Assembly (NCBI RefSeq): GCF_036492835.1
Contig: NZ_AP025314.1
Location: forward strand, 3,080,010 to 3,144,009
Reading direction: 5' to 3'
Length of the DNA stretch: 64,000 nucleotides
Source of the DNA: Fulvitalea axinellae
GTDB lineage: Bacteria > Bacteroidota > Bacteroidia > Cytophagales > Cyclobacteriaceae
Each line of letters begins with the position of its first letter. Within the stretch, counting starts at the first letter, position 1. The notes below the pieces were generated by a model, which was not told the origin of the DNA, did not search any database, and saw only the letters and a list, made by a program, of their open reading frames with translations. Shown one piece after another: positions 8,074-17,558 of this stretch. The position numbers and the translations under genes are program-made.

Positions 8074-9606
8074 TTAAAGTACCGTTGCCGGATCTGGTTG
8101 GTGAGCTTCTTTCAACAAATCGTTAACCGATTTTACCGGGTTAAACGTGGATACCGGAACTTCTACAAAAATGGTATTCCAGTCCGACATCGCTCCGTTC
8201 CACAATCCAGGTCGTTCCTGTGCCACTATCGGCCTTCCATTTCTTGTCTTTTTAGTGATGAACCCGGCCTTGTGATCCACAAAATTCTCAAGGTTAAACG
8301 GCTCACCTCTATAATCCCGAATCGAACAAACTAAGTCAACAGGGTTAAAGTGAGTCGAACCTTTCAAGATCGTCGCTTTCACTTCGTTCGAAGAATCGAT
8401 CTGCGCTTGCTCGACAATTTGCAACGAAATGGAATGATCCTCATTGATAACCCAAAACGGGCCTCCGCCAGGCTCACCCTCATTCTTAACCATTCCGCAA
8501 ACCCTAATAGGCCTGTTAAGTTTTTGTCTCAACCAGTAGATATTTTCCTCGCGGTTTGCCGGACGGTCGTAAGGCAATACGCAAAGTTGCTCCTCAACAA
8601 AGTTGTTCATCTCCTCAATCAGGTCTGAAGTCATGCTGTCCTCATGCTCCAACAGATCCATGTAAAGGTGGATTTTGCGCTCATAATCGAGCAACAATCC
8701 GCCAAGCGCCTGTTTGTACAAGTAAGTGTCACGCTTAAACCTGTCACAGACCACATTGTCGATATTTTTCAGGAAAACGATTTCTGCATCCAGGTCATTG
8801 AGATTCTCGATCAAAGCACCGTGCCCGCCAGGCCTAAACAGCATACCGCCATCATCGTCCCTGAAAGGGGTCAAGTCTTCCTCCACCGCTATCGTATCCG
8901 TCTTCGGCTTTTGGACCGAAAACTCAGTCTCCACGGAAATCCCATGAGTCTTTTTATACCTTTCGCTCAATTCAGTAGACAGCTCACGGAAAGACTCTAG
9001 ATGTTCGGGGGAAACCGTAAAATGTAAACGGACCGTATCTTCATTGCCTTTTGCGTAAGTTACACCTTCCACAAAATGCTCTTCCAAAGGTGTTCTAGTT
9101 TCCGCTTTGTAACTATGGAACTCCAATAATCCTTTGGGCATGCTTCCATAATTCAAACCCAATGGAGTCAACAACAATTCCAATACGGTTTTATATTCCT
9201 TTTTCTTCAGCAGTTCCTCTATATCCCAACCTTGCTTTTCTGCAACCGCTTCCAAAAGACTCCAAAACGAAAAGGATTTAATCTCGCTAAAAAACTCTTT
9301 TACCGCCGGAGTCATGTCACAAGTGCCATTCAGATACTCAAACAAGTGCTTGAACATTCTGGTGGCCGCACCCGAAGCTGGTGTAAATTTCACAATTCGG
9401 CGACCTTTTGACTCCCTATCGTATGCCAAGGCGTATTCCTCGGCCGAATCCTCATCCAACGCCGTAATACCGTCGCCAATAGACGCGGCCTTTACGATGT
9501 TTAGGAATGGGAAGCCCGATTCGAAATTGCTCAACTGCCGGGTCACTGACTCCGGCGACATTCCTTTTGCCTTTAACTGATTGAGATCTTTTTCGGAAAA
9601 CTGCAT
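8074..9606 (-). CDS. DUF4301 family protein, possible nucleotidyltransferase-like enzyme
   Basis: A 510-residue cytoplasmic protein matching DUF4301 in length and in the motif 'PASGAATRMFK' (~75-85). It shows a second conserved block, 'RPGGHGALIENLNDL' with 'KNIDNVV' shortly after. The combination of a Gly-rich N-terminal loop ending in TRMF, a 'GGHGAL' loop and an 'NIDN' strand resembles UTP/UDP-sugar pyrophosphorylases (LAGGxGTRLG, PPGHGD, NIDN). A GT-A nucleotidyltransferase fold is therefore my inference; no reaction is established. The gene is monocistronic with its own terminator. A -7-like TATTTTTG lies on this strand at 9753-9760, but the nearest -33 candidate (9785-9787) is 24 bases away. 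Confidence 0.8.
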   Translation of the reverse strand: MQFSEKDLNQLKAKGMSPESVTRQLSNFESGFPFLNIVKAASIGDGITALDEDSAEEYALAYDRESKGRRIVKFTPASGAATRMFKHLFEYLNGTCDMTPAVKEFFSEIKSFSFWSLLEAVAEKQGWDIEELLKKKEYKTVLELLLTPLGLNYGSMPKGLLEFHSYKAETRTPLEEHFVEGVTYAKGNEDTVRLHFTVSPEHLESFRELSTELSERYKKTHGISVETEFSVQKPKTDTIAVEEDLTPFRDDDGGMLFRPGGHGALIENLNDLDAEIVFLKNIDNVVCDRFKRDTYLYKQALGGLLLDYERKIHLYMDLLEHEDSMTSDLIEEMNNFVEEQLCVLPYDRPANREENIYWLRQKLNRPIRVCGMVKNEGEPGGGPFWVINEDHSISLQIVEQAQIDSSNEVKATILKGSTHFNPVDLVCSIRDYRGEPFNLENFVDHKAGFITKKTRNGRPIVAQERPGLWNGAMSDWNTIFVEVPVSTFNPVKSVNDLLKEAHQPDPATVL

Positions 9607-9977
9607 ATAACCGTCTGCTGAAAATGTGTGTCCTTGTAAAACGACGAAAAACCTTCTCTAGTCCGAAAAACAAACGTTTTTTCGAAAAATAGGCGGTTTC
9701 TGTTTTCAACTGCGAAGATAGAAGATATTCTTTTTTTTCATCCACCTATTTGCAAAAATAAATTCGATAAAAACTAAGATATTACAATTTGAAAACGTTT
9801 GTAAAGGATTTATTTCTTCAAAAAAGACAAAAATAAAATTTCTAACATCAAACTTATCCATTCAAACCGCACTGGAAAAATTTCAATCCATATATTTTTC
9901 GAGTTGACGGGCCTTGAATTACGAATTCAATAAAGTAACTTGTGTTTCTTTCAAAAACTGTAAAAAACCAGACGATT
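9607..9977. other. AT-rich intergenic region between divergent DUF4301 and Dabb genes
   Basis: 371 bp without a coding signal. It contains one candidate minus-strand -7 box (TATTTTTG at 9753-9760) and several A/T tracts. I see no RNA gene, repeat or operator. Confidence 0.4.
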
Positions 9978-10280
9978 ATGGTCAAGCACGTAGTGATGTG
10001 GAGATTTAAGGATGAAGCCAACGGCAACACCAAAAGCGAAAACATCAAAAAAACTATAGAAATTTTACAATCCCTGAAAGGCAAAATCGAAACACTTTCG
10101 AGTTTGGAAACAGGAGAAAATTTCAATCCTTCTGAAGCCGCATTTGATCTTGTTTTAATTACAACACACCCAGACAAAGAAGGCTTGGACGCTTACCAAA
10201 CACACCCAGATCACAAAGAAGCTGGCGCTTTTATCGGTTCGGTAGTATCAGAAAGGGTTGTTACTGATTTCGAATTCTAA
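9978..10280 (+). CDS. Dabb (stress-responsive alpha/beta-barrel) domain protein
   Basis: A 100-residue ferredoxin-like protein of the Dabb family, opening with the characteristic 'VKHVVMWRFKDEA' and containing 'HPDKEGLDAYQTHPDH', the family's conserved helix. Such proteins form dimeric barrels; some are small-molecule enzymes or plant stress proteins, but most bacterial members have no known role. I chose the ATG at 9978 rather than the upstream TTG at 9942, because the domain begins at once after it. It is followed directly by a strong terminator. Confidence 0.85.
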   Translation: MVKHVVMWRFKDEANGNTKSENIKKTIEILQSLKGKIETLSSLETGENFNPSEAAFDLVLITTHPDKEGLDAYQTHPDHKEAGAFIGSVVSERVVTDFEF

Positions 10281-10296
10281 GAGAACTTTCTCCACC

Positions 10297-10336
10297 AAAA
10301 AGCCCGGCCTATATCTAACCTAAGCCGGGCTTTTTT
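10297..10336. terminator. Bidirectional terminator between the Dabb gene and ctaA
   Basis: A 12-bp perfect stem (AAAAAGCCCGGC with GCCGGGCTTTTT), loop of 15 bases, T run on the plus strand and A run on the left. It can serve both convergent genes. Confidence 0.9.
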
Positions 10337-10357
10337 GAAAGAAACCATACCTACCGC

Positions 10358-11413
10358 TTAGACTTCAACCAAAGTTGGAGTTACTTTTTTCACTTTATTA
10401 GACGTTCTGTTTAGCACGAAAAGGCATGTGCCTAATAGCAAAAACGCCCCGGCCTGGTGAGCCACTCCCATAAAAACGGGCACTTTCATTAATAAAGTAA
10501 TCACTCCCAATAAGAATTGAATTCCCAAAGTGACCCCAAAATAGTTGAAGGCTCTGGCTTGATATTTACCCAAAGGTTCATTTTTGCTTCTAAACCAATA
10601 TACCAGCCCCCAAACTAGCAAACCAGTAGCCAAATAGCGATGTATAAATTGCACACCGGCCAAACCACTCACAAAATTCTTCCAAAATGGCGACATGGCG
10701 GTCACAGCCTCGGCGATCCACGAATCCCCCATTTTCGGAAAAGTGTTGAAGACCAAGCCGGCTTTAAGCCCCGCCACAAAGGCTCCGTATATGATTTGTA
10801 CAGAAAGAAACACCACGAACCAGATCATTTCCTTTCTGTATTTTTTCAACGATGCGTGTCCTTCTTCATACCCGGAAAATTGTAATTTCAAGGCGGTATC
10901 AAACGTGACAGCGAATGTCAAGAAGGCCGTAACCAAATGAGCAGCCAAACGATAATGGCTTACGCTGGGAACGTCTACCAAACCGCTTTTCACCATATAC
11001 CAGCCCAACAGCCCTTGCAAGCCACCTAGAAGAAAGATCAACAAAAGCCTAGGCGTATAGCCTTCAGGTATTTTTCGGTTTGCCAAAAAGACAAGAAAGG
11101 GAATCAGGAAAACCACTCCGATAAGTCTGCCCAGCAACCGGTGCAGGTATTCCCACCAAAAAATCGACTTGAACTCTTCCAAAGTAAAATCATAATTGAT
11201 CTTTTGGAACTCCGGGAATTGCTGATACTTTTCGAACTCATTCTGCCATTGCGTCTCGCTCAATGGCGGAATAGCGCCGGTGACCGGCTTCCAATCCACC
11301 ATCGAAAGGCCCGAATGCGTAAGCCTCGTTATTCCACCGATCACCACCATCACAAATATCAAAGCGCAACCCAAATAGAGCCACCGAATCATCCATTTGT
11401 TATTCCCCTTCAT
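10358..11413 (-). CDS. ctaA: Heme A synthase (COX15/CtaA family)
   Basis: A 351-residue polytopic membrane protein with about eight hydrophobic spans. It converts heme O to heme A for aa3-type cytochrome c oxidase. The N-terminal 'GGITRLTHSGLSMVDWKP' is the Cox15/CtaA signature, and 'EYLHRLLGR' and 'FIHRYLA' carry conserved heme-ligand His residues. The long first periplasmic loop ('NEFEKYQQFPEF') is typical of the Cox15 type. No cox genes are adjacent. The gene is divergent from the amino-acid dehydrogenase. Confidence 0.95.
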   Translation of the reverse strand: MKGNNKWMIRWLYLGCALIFVMVVIGGITRLTHSGLSMVDWKPVTGAIPPLSETQWQNEFEKYQQFPEFQKINYDFTLEEFKSIFWWEYLHRLLGRLIGVVFLIPFLVFLANRKIPEGYTPRLLLIFLLGGLQGLLGWYMVKSGLVDVPSVSHYRLAAHLVTAFLTFAVTFDTALKLQFSGYEEGHASLKKYRKEMIWFVVFLSVQIIYGAFVAGLKAGLVFNTFPKMGDSWIAEAVTAMSPFWKNFVSGLAGVQFIHRYLATGLLVWGLVYWFRSKNEPLGKYQARAFNYFGVTLGIQFLLGVITLLMKVPVFMGVAHQAGAFLLLGTCLFVLNRTSNKVKKVTPTLVEV

Positions 11414-11610
11414 TTTATTTAAATTATCTAGTCTCCAATCGTTTACAATTCACCTTAAAGCCTGAGGAATGTTCCTCGAACGGTTTTTGCGCCCTTCACC
11501 CTGGGCGACGTACGCAAGGTATCGGCTAAAGACTGAAATAACCAATCGCTCCCATAGAAAACGTCGATACGACGATTGGACAAACAACAACTCAAACCCT
11601 AATACAAAAC

Positions 11611-12882
11611 ATGCAAAACGAAGAAACAACGTACCGAGAGGCAGGTACGGATGACGTAAACGGTATGATCCGGTCCTTTGAGGAAAAGCGTCCGAGTATC
11701 GTGTTCGAATGGAACGATACGGAAACCGAAGCCCAAGGCTGGGTTGTGATCAATTCCCTTCGCGGAGGCGCGGCCGGTGGCGGTACCAGAATGCGAAAAG
11801 GTCTCGACAAACACGAGGTGGTCTCGCTTGCCAAAACCATGGAAGTGAAGTTTACGGTATCCGGGCCCGCTATCGGCGGAGCCAAATCCGGAATCAATTT
11901 CGATCCGAACGACCCCAGAAAAGAAGGCGTGCTTCACCGTTGGTACAAAGCCGTCACTCCCCTACTGAAAAATTATTACGGAACCGGCGGAGACCTAAAT
12001 GTAGACGAAGTGGCCGAGGTAATCCCCATCACAGAGAATTACGGACTTTGGCACCCGCAAGAAGGTATTGTCAATGGCCACCACAGGGCTGACGAACCGG
12101 ACAAAATCCGCCTTTTGGGCCAGTTAAGGCTTGGTGTTAAGAAAGTTATCGAAGACACTTATCTTTCGCCGGACGTCAAACGCAAGTTCAATGTATCCGA
12201 TATGATCACCGGATATGGAGTTGCCGAATCGGTCAAACATTATTACCATATCTGGGGCGGAGACCTTGAACGAAAAAGAGCCGTAATCCAAGGCTGGGGC
12301 AATGTGGCAGCTTCCGCCGCATATTATCTGGCACAATCGGGAGTGAAAATCGTTGGGATTTTAGATAAAGACCATGGAATCGTAAAGCCTGAAGGTTTGG
12401 ATTTCGAAGAAGTGAGAAGACTTTTTCTGTTGAAAAAAGGAAACAAGCTTAACTCCGAGGCTATGGTTTCAAGAGAACAGGCCCAAAAAGACCTCAATCA
12501 TACTGATGCCGAAATTTTTATTCCCGCAGCGGCTTCCAGGCTTGTCAGTAAAGAGGATATTCAAAAAATGGCGGACAGAAAACTTGAGCTTATTTCCTGT
12601 GGCGCCAATGTTCCTTTCGCTGATAAAGAAATCTTCTTCGGTGAAATAAGCCGTTACGCTGACAATACATCAGCCGTTATTCCTGATTTTATCGCCAACT
12701 GCGGAATGGCCAAAACTTTCGATTATCTGATGCGCCATCCCGCCGATCTTACGGACCAAGGCATTTTCAAAGCGACTTCCGAAGCTATTCGAAAAGCGCT
12801 GTTAAAAGTTAACGAGATTAACCCTGACAAATGCGGGCTAACCGCCTCAGCCTTCCGGATCTCATTAGCCGATCTGATTTAA
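11611..12882 (+). CDS. Glu/Leu/Phe/Val dehydrogenase family protein
   Basis: A 423-residue NAD(P)-dependent amino-acid dehydrogenase that would interconvert an L-amino acid and its 2-oxo acid plus ammonia. The N-terminal dimerisation/catalytic domain holds 'GGGTRMRKG', 'AKTMEVKFTVSG' and 'AIGGAKSGI', whose lysines correspond to the catalytic and substrate-binding Lys of the family. 'YYGTGGDLNVDEVAEV' precedes the Rossmann domain ('IQGWGNVAASAAYYLA'). The sequence does not decide between Glu, Leu/Val or Phe as substrate. Its place beside phenylalanine/tyrosine catabolic genes suggests, by inference only, that it feeds 2-oxo acids or ammonia balance in that pathway. Confidence 0.85.
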   Translation: MQNEETTYREAGTDDVNGMIRSFEEKRPSIVFEWNDTETEAQGWVVINSLRGGAAGGGTRMRKGLDKHEVVSLAKTMEVKFTVSGPAIGGAKSGINFDPNDPRKEGVLHRWYKAVTPLLKNYYGTGGDLNVDEVAEVIPITENYGLWHPQEGIVNGHHRADEPDKIRLLGQLRLGVKKVIEDTYLSPDVKRKFNVSDMITGYGVAESVKHYYHIWGGDLERKRAVIQGWGNVAASAAYYLAQSGVKIVGILDKDHGIVKPEGLDFEEVRRLFLLKKGNKLNSEAMVSREQAQKDLNHTDAEIFIPAAASRLVSKEDIQKMADRKLELISCGANVPFADKEIFFGEISRYADNTSAVIPDFIANCGMAKTFDYLMRHPADLTDQGIFKATSEAIRKALLKVNEINPDKCGLTASAFRISLADLI

Positions 12883-12901
12883 AGAACTAATTTGAGAAAA
12901 A

Positions 12902-12926
12902 GTCCGCCAGCCGTTTGCTGGCGGAA
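12902..12926 (+). terminator. Hairpin after the amino-acid dehydrogenase gene
   Basis: A 9-bp GC-rich stem (TCCGCCAGC with GCTGGCGGA) and 5-base loop, 21 bases past the stop. The following T content is weak, so termination efficiency is uncertain. Confidence 0.6.
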
Positions 12927-12987
12927 CTTCTCCCGACTCCCGCATTTTCAACAGGAATCGACTAACCAAACGTATCCGAAAATAATA

Positions 12988-13896
12988 TCATTCTCCAAGA
13001 GTGTCTGCCCACAGCAAAATGCTCCAAGCCTCCTGAATTTTTCTTTCTGCGATAAGCTCTTTGGCCCAAGTATGCAATTTTCTCAATCGTTTTCCCGCTT
13101 CGGCCAAATTCATAATTTCCTCCACAGCATAAACATATTCCTTCAGAAAATCCTTCTGGTCCAATTTACTCGGAAACCTCTCAATACCGCCGAGCTTCCC
13201 CAAGTCATTTCCCGAAAGCACATCACTGTTACGAACAGATTCCGGCATTGAATCAACACCTAGCCCGGATTTCCCAATCGGTTTTTCGACTTCGAAAAGG
13301 GAATCCCCGCTCGCTCTGCAATACCAATCGCCACCAAGACGGGCAACGGTATCCAACAAAAACGGATCGGGAAGACCATCTTTCAAGATCCTCTTTTGGA
13401 CATGCATCATTTTCACTTCGCATATCACCAGGTTGCCGCTTCCGCCCTCGTTTCCCAGAGCCACAACCTCTTTCACTTCGCATTCAAACGAAACGGGAGC
13501 CTCTTTAACTCTTGGTGGTGTCACCAATTCGGAAGCTTGGGCCGTAAAACCGCTCTTGGCAAATTCATCCACGTCACGTTCATAAGAACCGCTCGACAAT
13601 GAAGTTTGCTCTACCATATCATGCGAAACCAAATTTACTACCGCCTCACGTACTTCATGGACATTATCCAACGTGTGCTTAGTTTCGTTCGTACGAATAC
13701 TCCTAAGTGGCGAGAAAACCAAGATTGGCGGATTTGCCGAAAACACGTTAAAGAAGCTAAACGGACTCAAGTTCACGTTCCTCGCTCCGTCAACAGTGCT
13801 AACAAGTGCAATCGGGCGTGGCGTTACGGACGAAGACAGATACTTATATTTATCCTGCGGACTCAAGGTCCTGAAATCGATCGTTTCCATAACCAT
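12988..13896 (-). CDS. Flavin reductase-like (FMN-binding split barrel) protein
   Basis: A 302-residue protein whose first ~200 residues match the Flavin_Reduct split-barrel domain ('SSSVTPRPIALVSTVD', 'NLSPFSFFNVFSANPP'), which binds FMN. The last ~100 residues form an alpha-helical tail with no recognised domain. Its start codon is one base after the fahA stop (TGA-C-ATG), so it is translationally coupled as the last gene of the scoA-to-fahA operon. Homologues with this context exist in Bacteroidota tyrosine-degradation loci, but a role in the pathway is not established. It might supply reduced flavin or be an FMN-dependent enzyme. Confidence 0.8.
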   Translation of the reverse strand: MVMETIDFRTLSPQDKYKYLSSSVTPRPIALVSTVDGARNVNLSPFSFFNVFSANPPILVFSPLRSIRTNETKHTLDNVHEVREAVVNLVSHDMVEQTSLSSGSYERDVDEFAKSGFTAQASELVTPPRVKEAPVSFECEVKEVVALGNEGGSGNLVICEVKMMHVQKRILKDGLPDPFLLDTVARLGGDWYCRASGDSLFEVEKPIGKSGLGVDSMPESVRNSDVLSGNDLGKLGGIERFPSKLDQKDFLKEYVYAVEEIMNLAEAGKRLRKLHTWAKELIAERKIQEAWSILLWADTLGE

Positions 13897-13897
13897 G

Positions 13898-15190
13898 TCA
13901 GTTCAAAATATTCCGTTCCGCTGTCGCAACCGCCTCTTCCGAGCGGGCTAACAATTGGTTTCTTACCTCTCCCAGTTCAATCCTGACTCCTTTAAATTCG
14001 GCGAAGCCACGTAAGCAAACCACATCTCCTTCTTTTAAGAAGGATCTCTTTTCCCCGTTGCCAAAAACGATAGGTTGTTCTCCATTCCATGATGCCTCAA
14101 GCATCGATCCCCATTCGCCTTTGTTTGGTCCGCTGATAGTTCCAGAAGCCATCAAATCGCCAACCCTAACGTTACATCCGCCCAAAGTATGGTGGGCTAA
14201 TTGCTGGCAAATATCCCAATACAAATGCTTGGAATTCGTCCGGCAAATAACTTCTTCGTGATCGTCAACGGTGAAGACACTCACTTCCAAGGTAACATCG
14301 AAATGCCAATCGGATTGCTTTTGAAGATATTCCAACGGGTCTGGACTCTGCTCTGGCCCGGCAGTCCGGAATGGTTCCAGCGCCTCCAACGGCGTTATCC
14401 AGTGCGATATAGACGACGCGAAATTCTTCCCGGCGAAAGGCCCCAACGGAACGTATTCCCAACGCTGAATATCCCTGGCCGACCAATCGTTGAACAAAAC
14501 AAAACCGAAAACATGGTCCCCGGCTTTTTTCATTTCCACGGGGTTGCCCTGTTTCGAATTTTTTCCGATAACAAAAGCCATCTCCAACTCAAAGTCCACC
14601 CTTTGGGATTCACCAATCGTAGGAATTCCTTCGCTGTCACAAATTTGTCCTTTCGGCCAACTTACAGGCTTTCCAGATGCGATAATCGAGGAAGAACGTC
14701 CGTGATAGGCTACTGGCAGACTTTTCCAATTAGGCATCAAAGCGTTTTCAGCTCCCCGGAACATCGTCCCCACATTTCGGGCGTGATGTTCGGAAGAATA
14801 AAAATCAGTGTAATCGCCAATATTCAGCGGTAATTTCATTTCCGTTTCCGAAAGTGGCTTCAGACAGCGATTTGTTTTTTCACGTTCTATTGCGTCCGCA
14901 TTTTCGGATAACAAATCTTGTAAACGACTTCTTAACGCTTTCCTTTTTTTGTCTCCCAATGATATAAGATCATTCAGAAAATCGTTTTGCAAAACAGAAA
15001 GCTTCAAGCCCAATCCGTCGAGCAAGCCGATTCGCCAGAGGTTTAGCAAATCCAAGGCATAATCTCCAATCCGAACGGCCACACGACAGTCCCCTTCGTG
15101 CCTGAAAACACCAAAAGGAAGGTTTTGGACGGGAAAACCCGAAGCATCCGCCCCAGGCACCCAAGATTTTAATGCGAATGTGTTTTCCAT
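13898..15190 (-). CDS. fahA: Fumarylacetoacetase
   Basis: Hydrolyses 4-fumarylacetoacetate to fumarate and acetoacetate, the last step of tyrosine degradation. The 430-residue length fits full-size FAH with its N-terminal SH3-like domain. Recognisable blocks are 'DFYSSEHHARNVG' (His catalytic region), 'AYHGRSSSIIASG', 'FELEMAFVIGK' (metal-binding Glu), 'FGFVLFNDWSARDIQRWEY' and 'GTISGPNKGEWGSM'. The start at 15190 is ATG; a GTG one codon upstream is possible. It lies 12 bases after hppD and couples to the flavin-reductase-like gene. The acetoacetate product would be activated by ScoAB from the same operon. Confidence 0.96.
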   Translation of the reverse strand: MENTFALKSWVPGADASGFPVQNLPFGVFRHEGDCRVAVRIGDYALDLLNLWRIGLLDGLGLKLSVLQNDFLNDLISLGDKKRKALRSRLQDLLSENADAIEREKTNRCLKPLSETEMKLPLNIGDYTDFYSSEHHARNVGTMFRGAENALMPNWKSLPVAYHGRSSSIIASGKPVSWPKGQICDSEGIPTIGESQRVDFELEMAFVIGKNSKQGNPVEMKKAGDHVFGFVLFNDWSARDIQRWEYVPLGPFAGKNFASSISHWITPLEALEPFRTAGPEQSPDPLEYLQKQSDWHFDVTLEVSVFTVDDHEEVICRTNSKHLYWDICQQLAHHTLGGCNVRVGDLMASGTISGPNKGEWGSMLEASWNGEQPIVFGNGEKRSFLKEGDVVCLRGFAEFKGVRIELGEVRNQLLARSEEAVATAERNILN

Positions 15191-15202
15191 CACGGTTTTA
15201 TC

Positions 15203-16306
15203 TCACAAAGTCCCTCTCAAAGCCTGCTCGCGTTCAATAGCTTCAAACAAGGCCTTGAAATTTCCTTTCCCGAAAGATTTCGCTCCTTTTCGCTGAATTA
15301 TTTCGATGAATAAAGTCGGTCTGTGTTCCAGTGGCTTGGTAAAAATCTGTAAGAGGTACCCCTCATCATCACGGTCAACCAAGATTCCCAATTCACCCAA
15401 AATTTCTATTTCTTCCTCAATATTCCCGACACGTTCGGTCAAGCTTTCGTAATAAGTTGCGGGAACTCTCAAAAACTCAACACCTCGGCGACGCAATTCC
15501 CGGACTGTAGTCACTACATCATCCGTAGCCATCGCGATATGCTGTACGCCCGGCCCATGGTTAAAATCCAAATATTCTTCTATTTGGGATTTCTTCCGGC
15601 CCTCGGCAGGTTCGTTTATCGGGAACTTGATCCTGCCATTGCCATTGGACATCACCTTGCTCATCAACGCAGTGTAATCCGTCGAAATATCTTTATCATC
15701 GAAAGAGATAATCTGCTTGAAGCCCAATACATCCTCATAGAATTTGACCCACACGTTCATCTCATTCCAGCCAACATTCCCAACCATATGATCGACATAT
15801 TCCAAACCCAAAGGCTCAACTTCATACGCAGGCGCCCAAGCTTTGAAACCAGGCAAGAAAACGCCGTTATAGTCCTTTCGCTCTACAAAAAGGTGTACTA
15901 CATCGCCATAAGTGTGGATTCCGGAACGAACTACCGTTCCGTCAGCATCTTGCTCCGTTACGGGCTCCATAAATGATTTCGCACCACGGCCGACGGTATC
16001 GTAATAAGCCTTCTCGGCATCATCGACCCAAAAAGCGACCGTTCGGACGCCGTCACCGTGTTTGTCAACGAATTCGCCGATATACGTTCCCTTATGCAAG
16101 GGAGCGGTAAGCACCAGAGTTATTTTTCCTTGGCGCAAAACATATGACGCCGTCTCCGTATTCCCGGTTTCCAATCCCGAAAAGGCCAAAGGCTGAAATC
16201 CCCAAGCCGTTTGGTAATAATACGCCGCTTGCAAAGCGTTGCCAACGTACAGCTCGACGTAATCTGTTCCGTTTATCGGCAGAATGTCCTCGGTATTACT
16301 GTTCAT
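15203..16306 (-). CDS. hppD: 4-hydroxyphenylpyruvate dioxygenase
   Basis: Converts 4-hydroxyphenylpyruvate to homogentisate. This non-heme Fe(II) enzyme is built of two vicinal-oxygen-chelate domains. With the ATG at 16306 the protein is 367 residues, and the iron ligands fall at His173 ('VDHMVGN'), His256 ('VQHIAMAT') and Glu335 ('LFIEIIQRKGAKSFG', the family's C-terminal signature). A start at 16354 would add 16 basic residues and overlap hmgA, so I prefer the internal ATG, which leaves a 35-base gap. Confidence 0.96.
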   Translation of the reverse strand: MNSNTEDILPINGTDYVELYVGNALQAAYYYQTAWGFQPLAFSGLETGNTETASYVLRQGKITLVLTAPLHKGTYIGEFVDKHGDGVRTVAFWVDDAEKAYYDTVGRGAKSFMEPVTEQDADGTVVRSGIHTYGDVVHLFVERKDYNGVFLPGFKAWAPAYEVEPLGLEYVDHMVGNVGWNEMNVWVKFYEDVLGFKQIISFDDKDISTDYTALMSKVMSNGNGRIKFPINEPAEGRKKSQIEEYLDFNHGPGVQHIAMATDDVVTTVRELRRRGVEFLRVPATYYESLTERVGNIEEEIEILGELGILVDRDDEGYLLQIFTKPLEHRPTLFIEIIQRKGAKSFGKGNFKALFEAIEREQALRGTL

Positions 16307-16341
16307 TTTAGGGTTGTTTTGTTTGTGTCGTTGTTGTTTTC

Positions 16342-17499
16342 TTACTCCAGCCAAGACCGGAAATATCCTGGCTTCTCGATTTCCAGCGCCGGTTTCGCAA
16401 TATTCAGCGGCTTAAAAGTGTCCACCATTACGGCGTATTCTTCCGTTCCCTTTTTGCCTAGACTTCGCTCCATAGCCCCAGGGTGCGGGCCATGCGGAAT
16501 CCCAGCAGGGTGTAGCGTGATATAACCTCTATCGATATCGTTCCGGCTCATAAAATCACCCTCCACATAATAAATCACCTCGTCGGAGTCGATATTACTG
16601 TGGTTATAAGGGGCTGGAACAGCCTTTTCATGGTAATCGTATAAACGTGGGCAAAAGGAGCAAACTACAAATCCCCTGGATTCGAAAGTCTGATGGATTG
16701 GTGGTGGCATGTGGACTTTTCCCGTTATCGGCTGGAAGTCTTTTATGGAAAAGCCATAGGGGAAATTATAACCGTCCCAACCTATAACGTCAAACGGGTG
16801 AGAGGCGTAAACCACCGGATGCAAAAAGCCTTGTTTTCGAATCACAACGGTAAACTCTCCCTTCTCATCGAAGGTCTCCAAGCGCTGAGGCATCTTATAA
16901 TCACGTTCGCAAAACGGAGAATGCTCCAGCATTTGTCCAAATCCGTTCCGGTACCTTTTAGGCGTATATACTGGCGAAAACGAATTTACGAACAAGAGCC
17001 TATTATTCTCCCCGTCAAATCTCAGCTGATAAATAATTCCTTTTGGAATAACCAAATAATCGCCCGGAACATAGTCGATTTGCCCAAGCATGGTTTTCAG
17101 TGTTCCTGTCCCCTCATGCACAAACAGAATCTCATCGGCATCGGAATTCTTGTAGAAATAATCCTCCTGCGATTTCCGCGGAGCGGCCACTCCAACCTCG
17201 CAATCCGAATTGAACAGAATCACCGAACGGCTATCAAGATAATCGTCAGCGGGCACAAAGGACAAACCGTCGTACAGACGGCTTTTAATGTTGTGGTCGT
17301 CTGCAAGTACTGGTCGGTCATCTTTGGGCAGGCCAACTTCCCTTACCATCGTCGGCCTATGAGCGTGATACAGAAGCGAGGAAAGTCCGGAAAAACCTTC
17401 GGTCCCGAACAATTGCTCATAATAATATCCACCCTCGGGCTTTTCGAATACCGTATGTCTAGTTTGCGGAAATTGCCCCAAACGGTAATAAATAGGCAT
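16342..17499 (-). CDS. hmgA: Homogentisate 1,2-dioxygenase
   Basis: Opens the homogentisate ring to maleylacetoacetate. The 385-residue cupin protein has the N-terminal 'MPIYYRLGQFPQTRHT' of the bacterial short form. It also has 'MPPPIHQTFE' (iron-ligand region, His269 and Glu273) and 'LHPAGIPHGPHPGAMERS' with the final His ligand. It is shorter than the ~440-residue human enzyme, as usual for Bacteroidota members. It lies 59 bases after scoB and 35 bases before hppD. Confidence 0.95.
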   Translation of the reverse strand: MPIYYRLGQFPQTRHTVFEKPEGGYYYEQLFGTEGFSGLSSLLYHAHRPTMVREVGLPKDDRPVLADDHNIKSRLYDGLSFVPADDYLDSRSVILFNSDCEVGVAAPRKSQEDYFYKNSDADEILFVHEGTGTLKTMLGQIDYVPGDYLVIPKGIIYQLRFDGENNRLLFVNSFSPVYTPKRYRNGFGQMLEHSPFCERDYKMPQRLETFDEKGEFTVVIRKQGFLHPVVYASHPFDVIGWDGYNFPYGFSIKDFQPITGKVHMPPPIHQTFESRGFVVCSFCPRLYDYHEKAVPAPYNHSNIDSDEVIYYVEGDFMSRNDIDRGYITLHPAGIPHGPHPGAMERSLGKKGTEEYAVMVDTFKPLNIAKPALEIEKPGYFRSWLE

Positions 17500-17558
17500 A
17501 TGTTCGTGGTTTCACATTATAAAAAGCAAACAAAATCTAAATTCGGATCTAGCTCTGA

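Noticed and set aside
14201..14833. 210-codon plus-strand frame inside fahA
   Set aside because: It lies wholly within a certain gene on the other strand and has no domain.
16307..16354. Longer start for hppD
   Set aside because: It would add 16 Lys/Gln/Arg-rich residues absent from the family and overlap hmgA by 13 bases.
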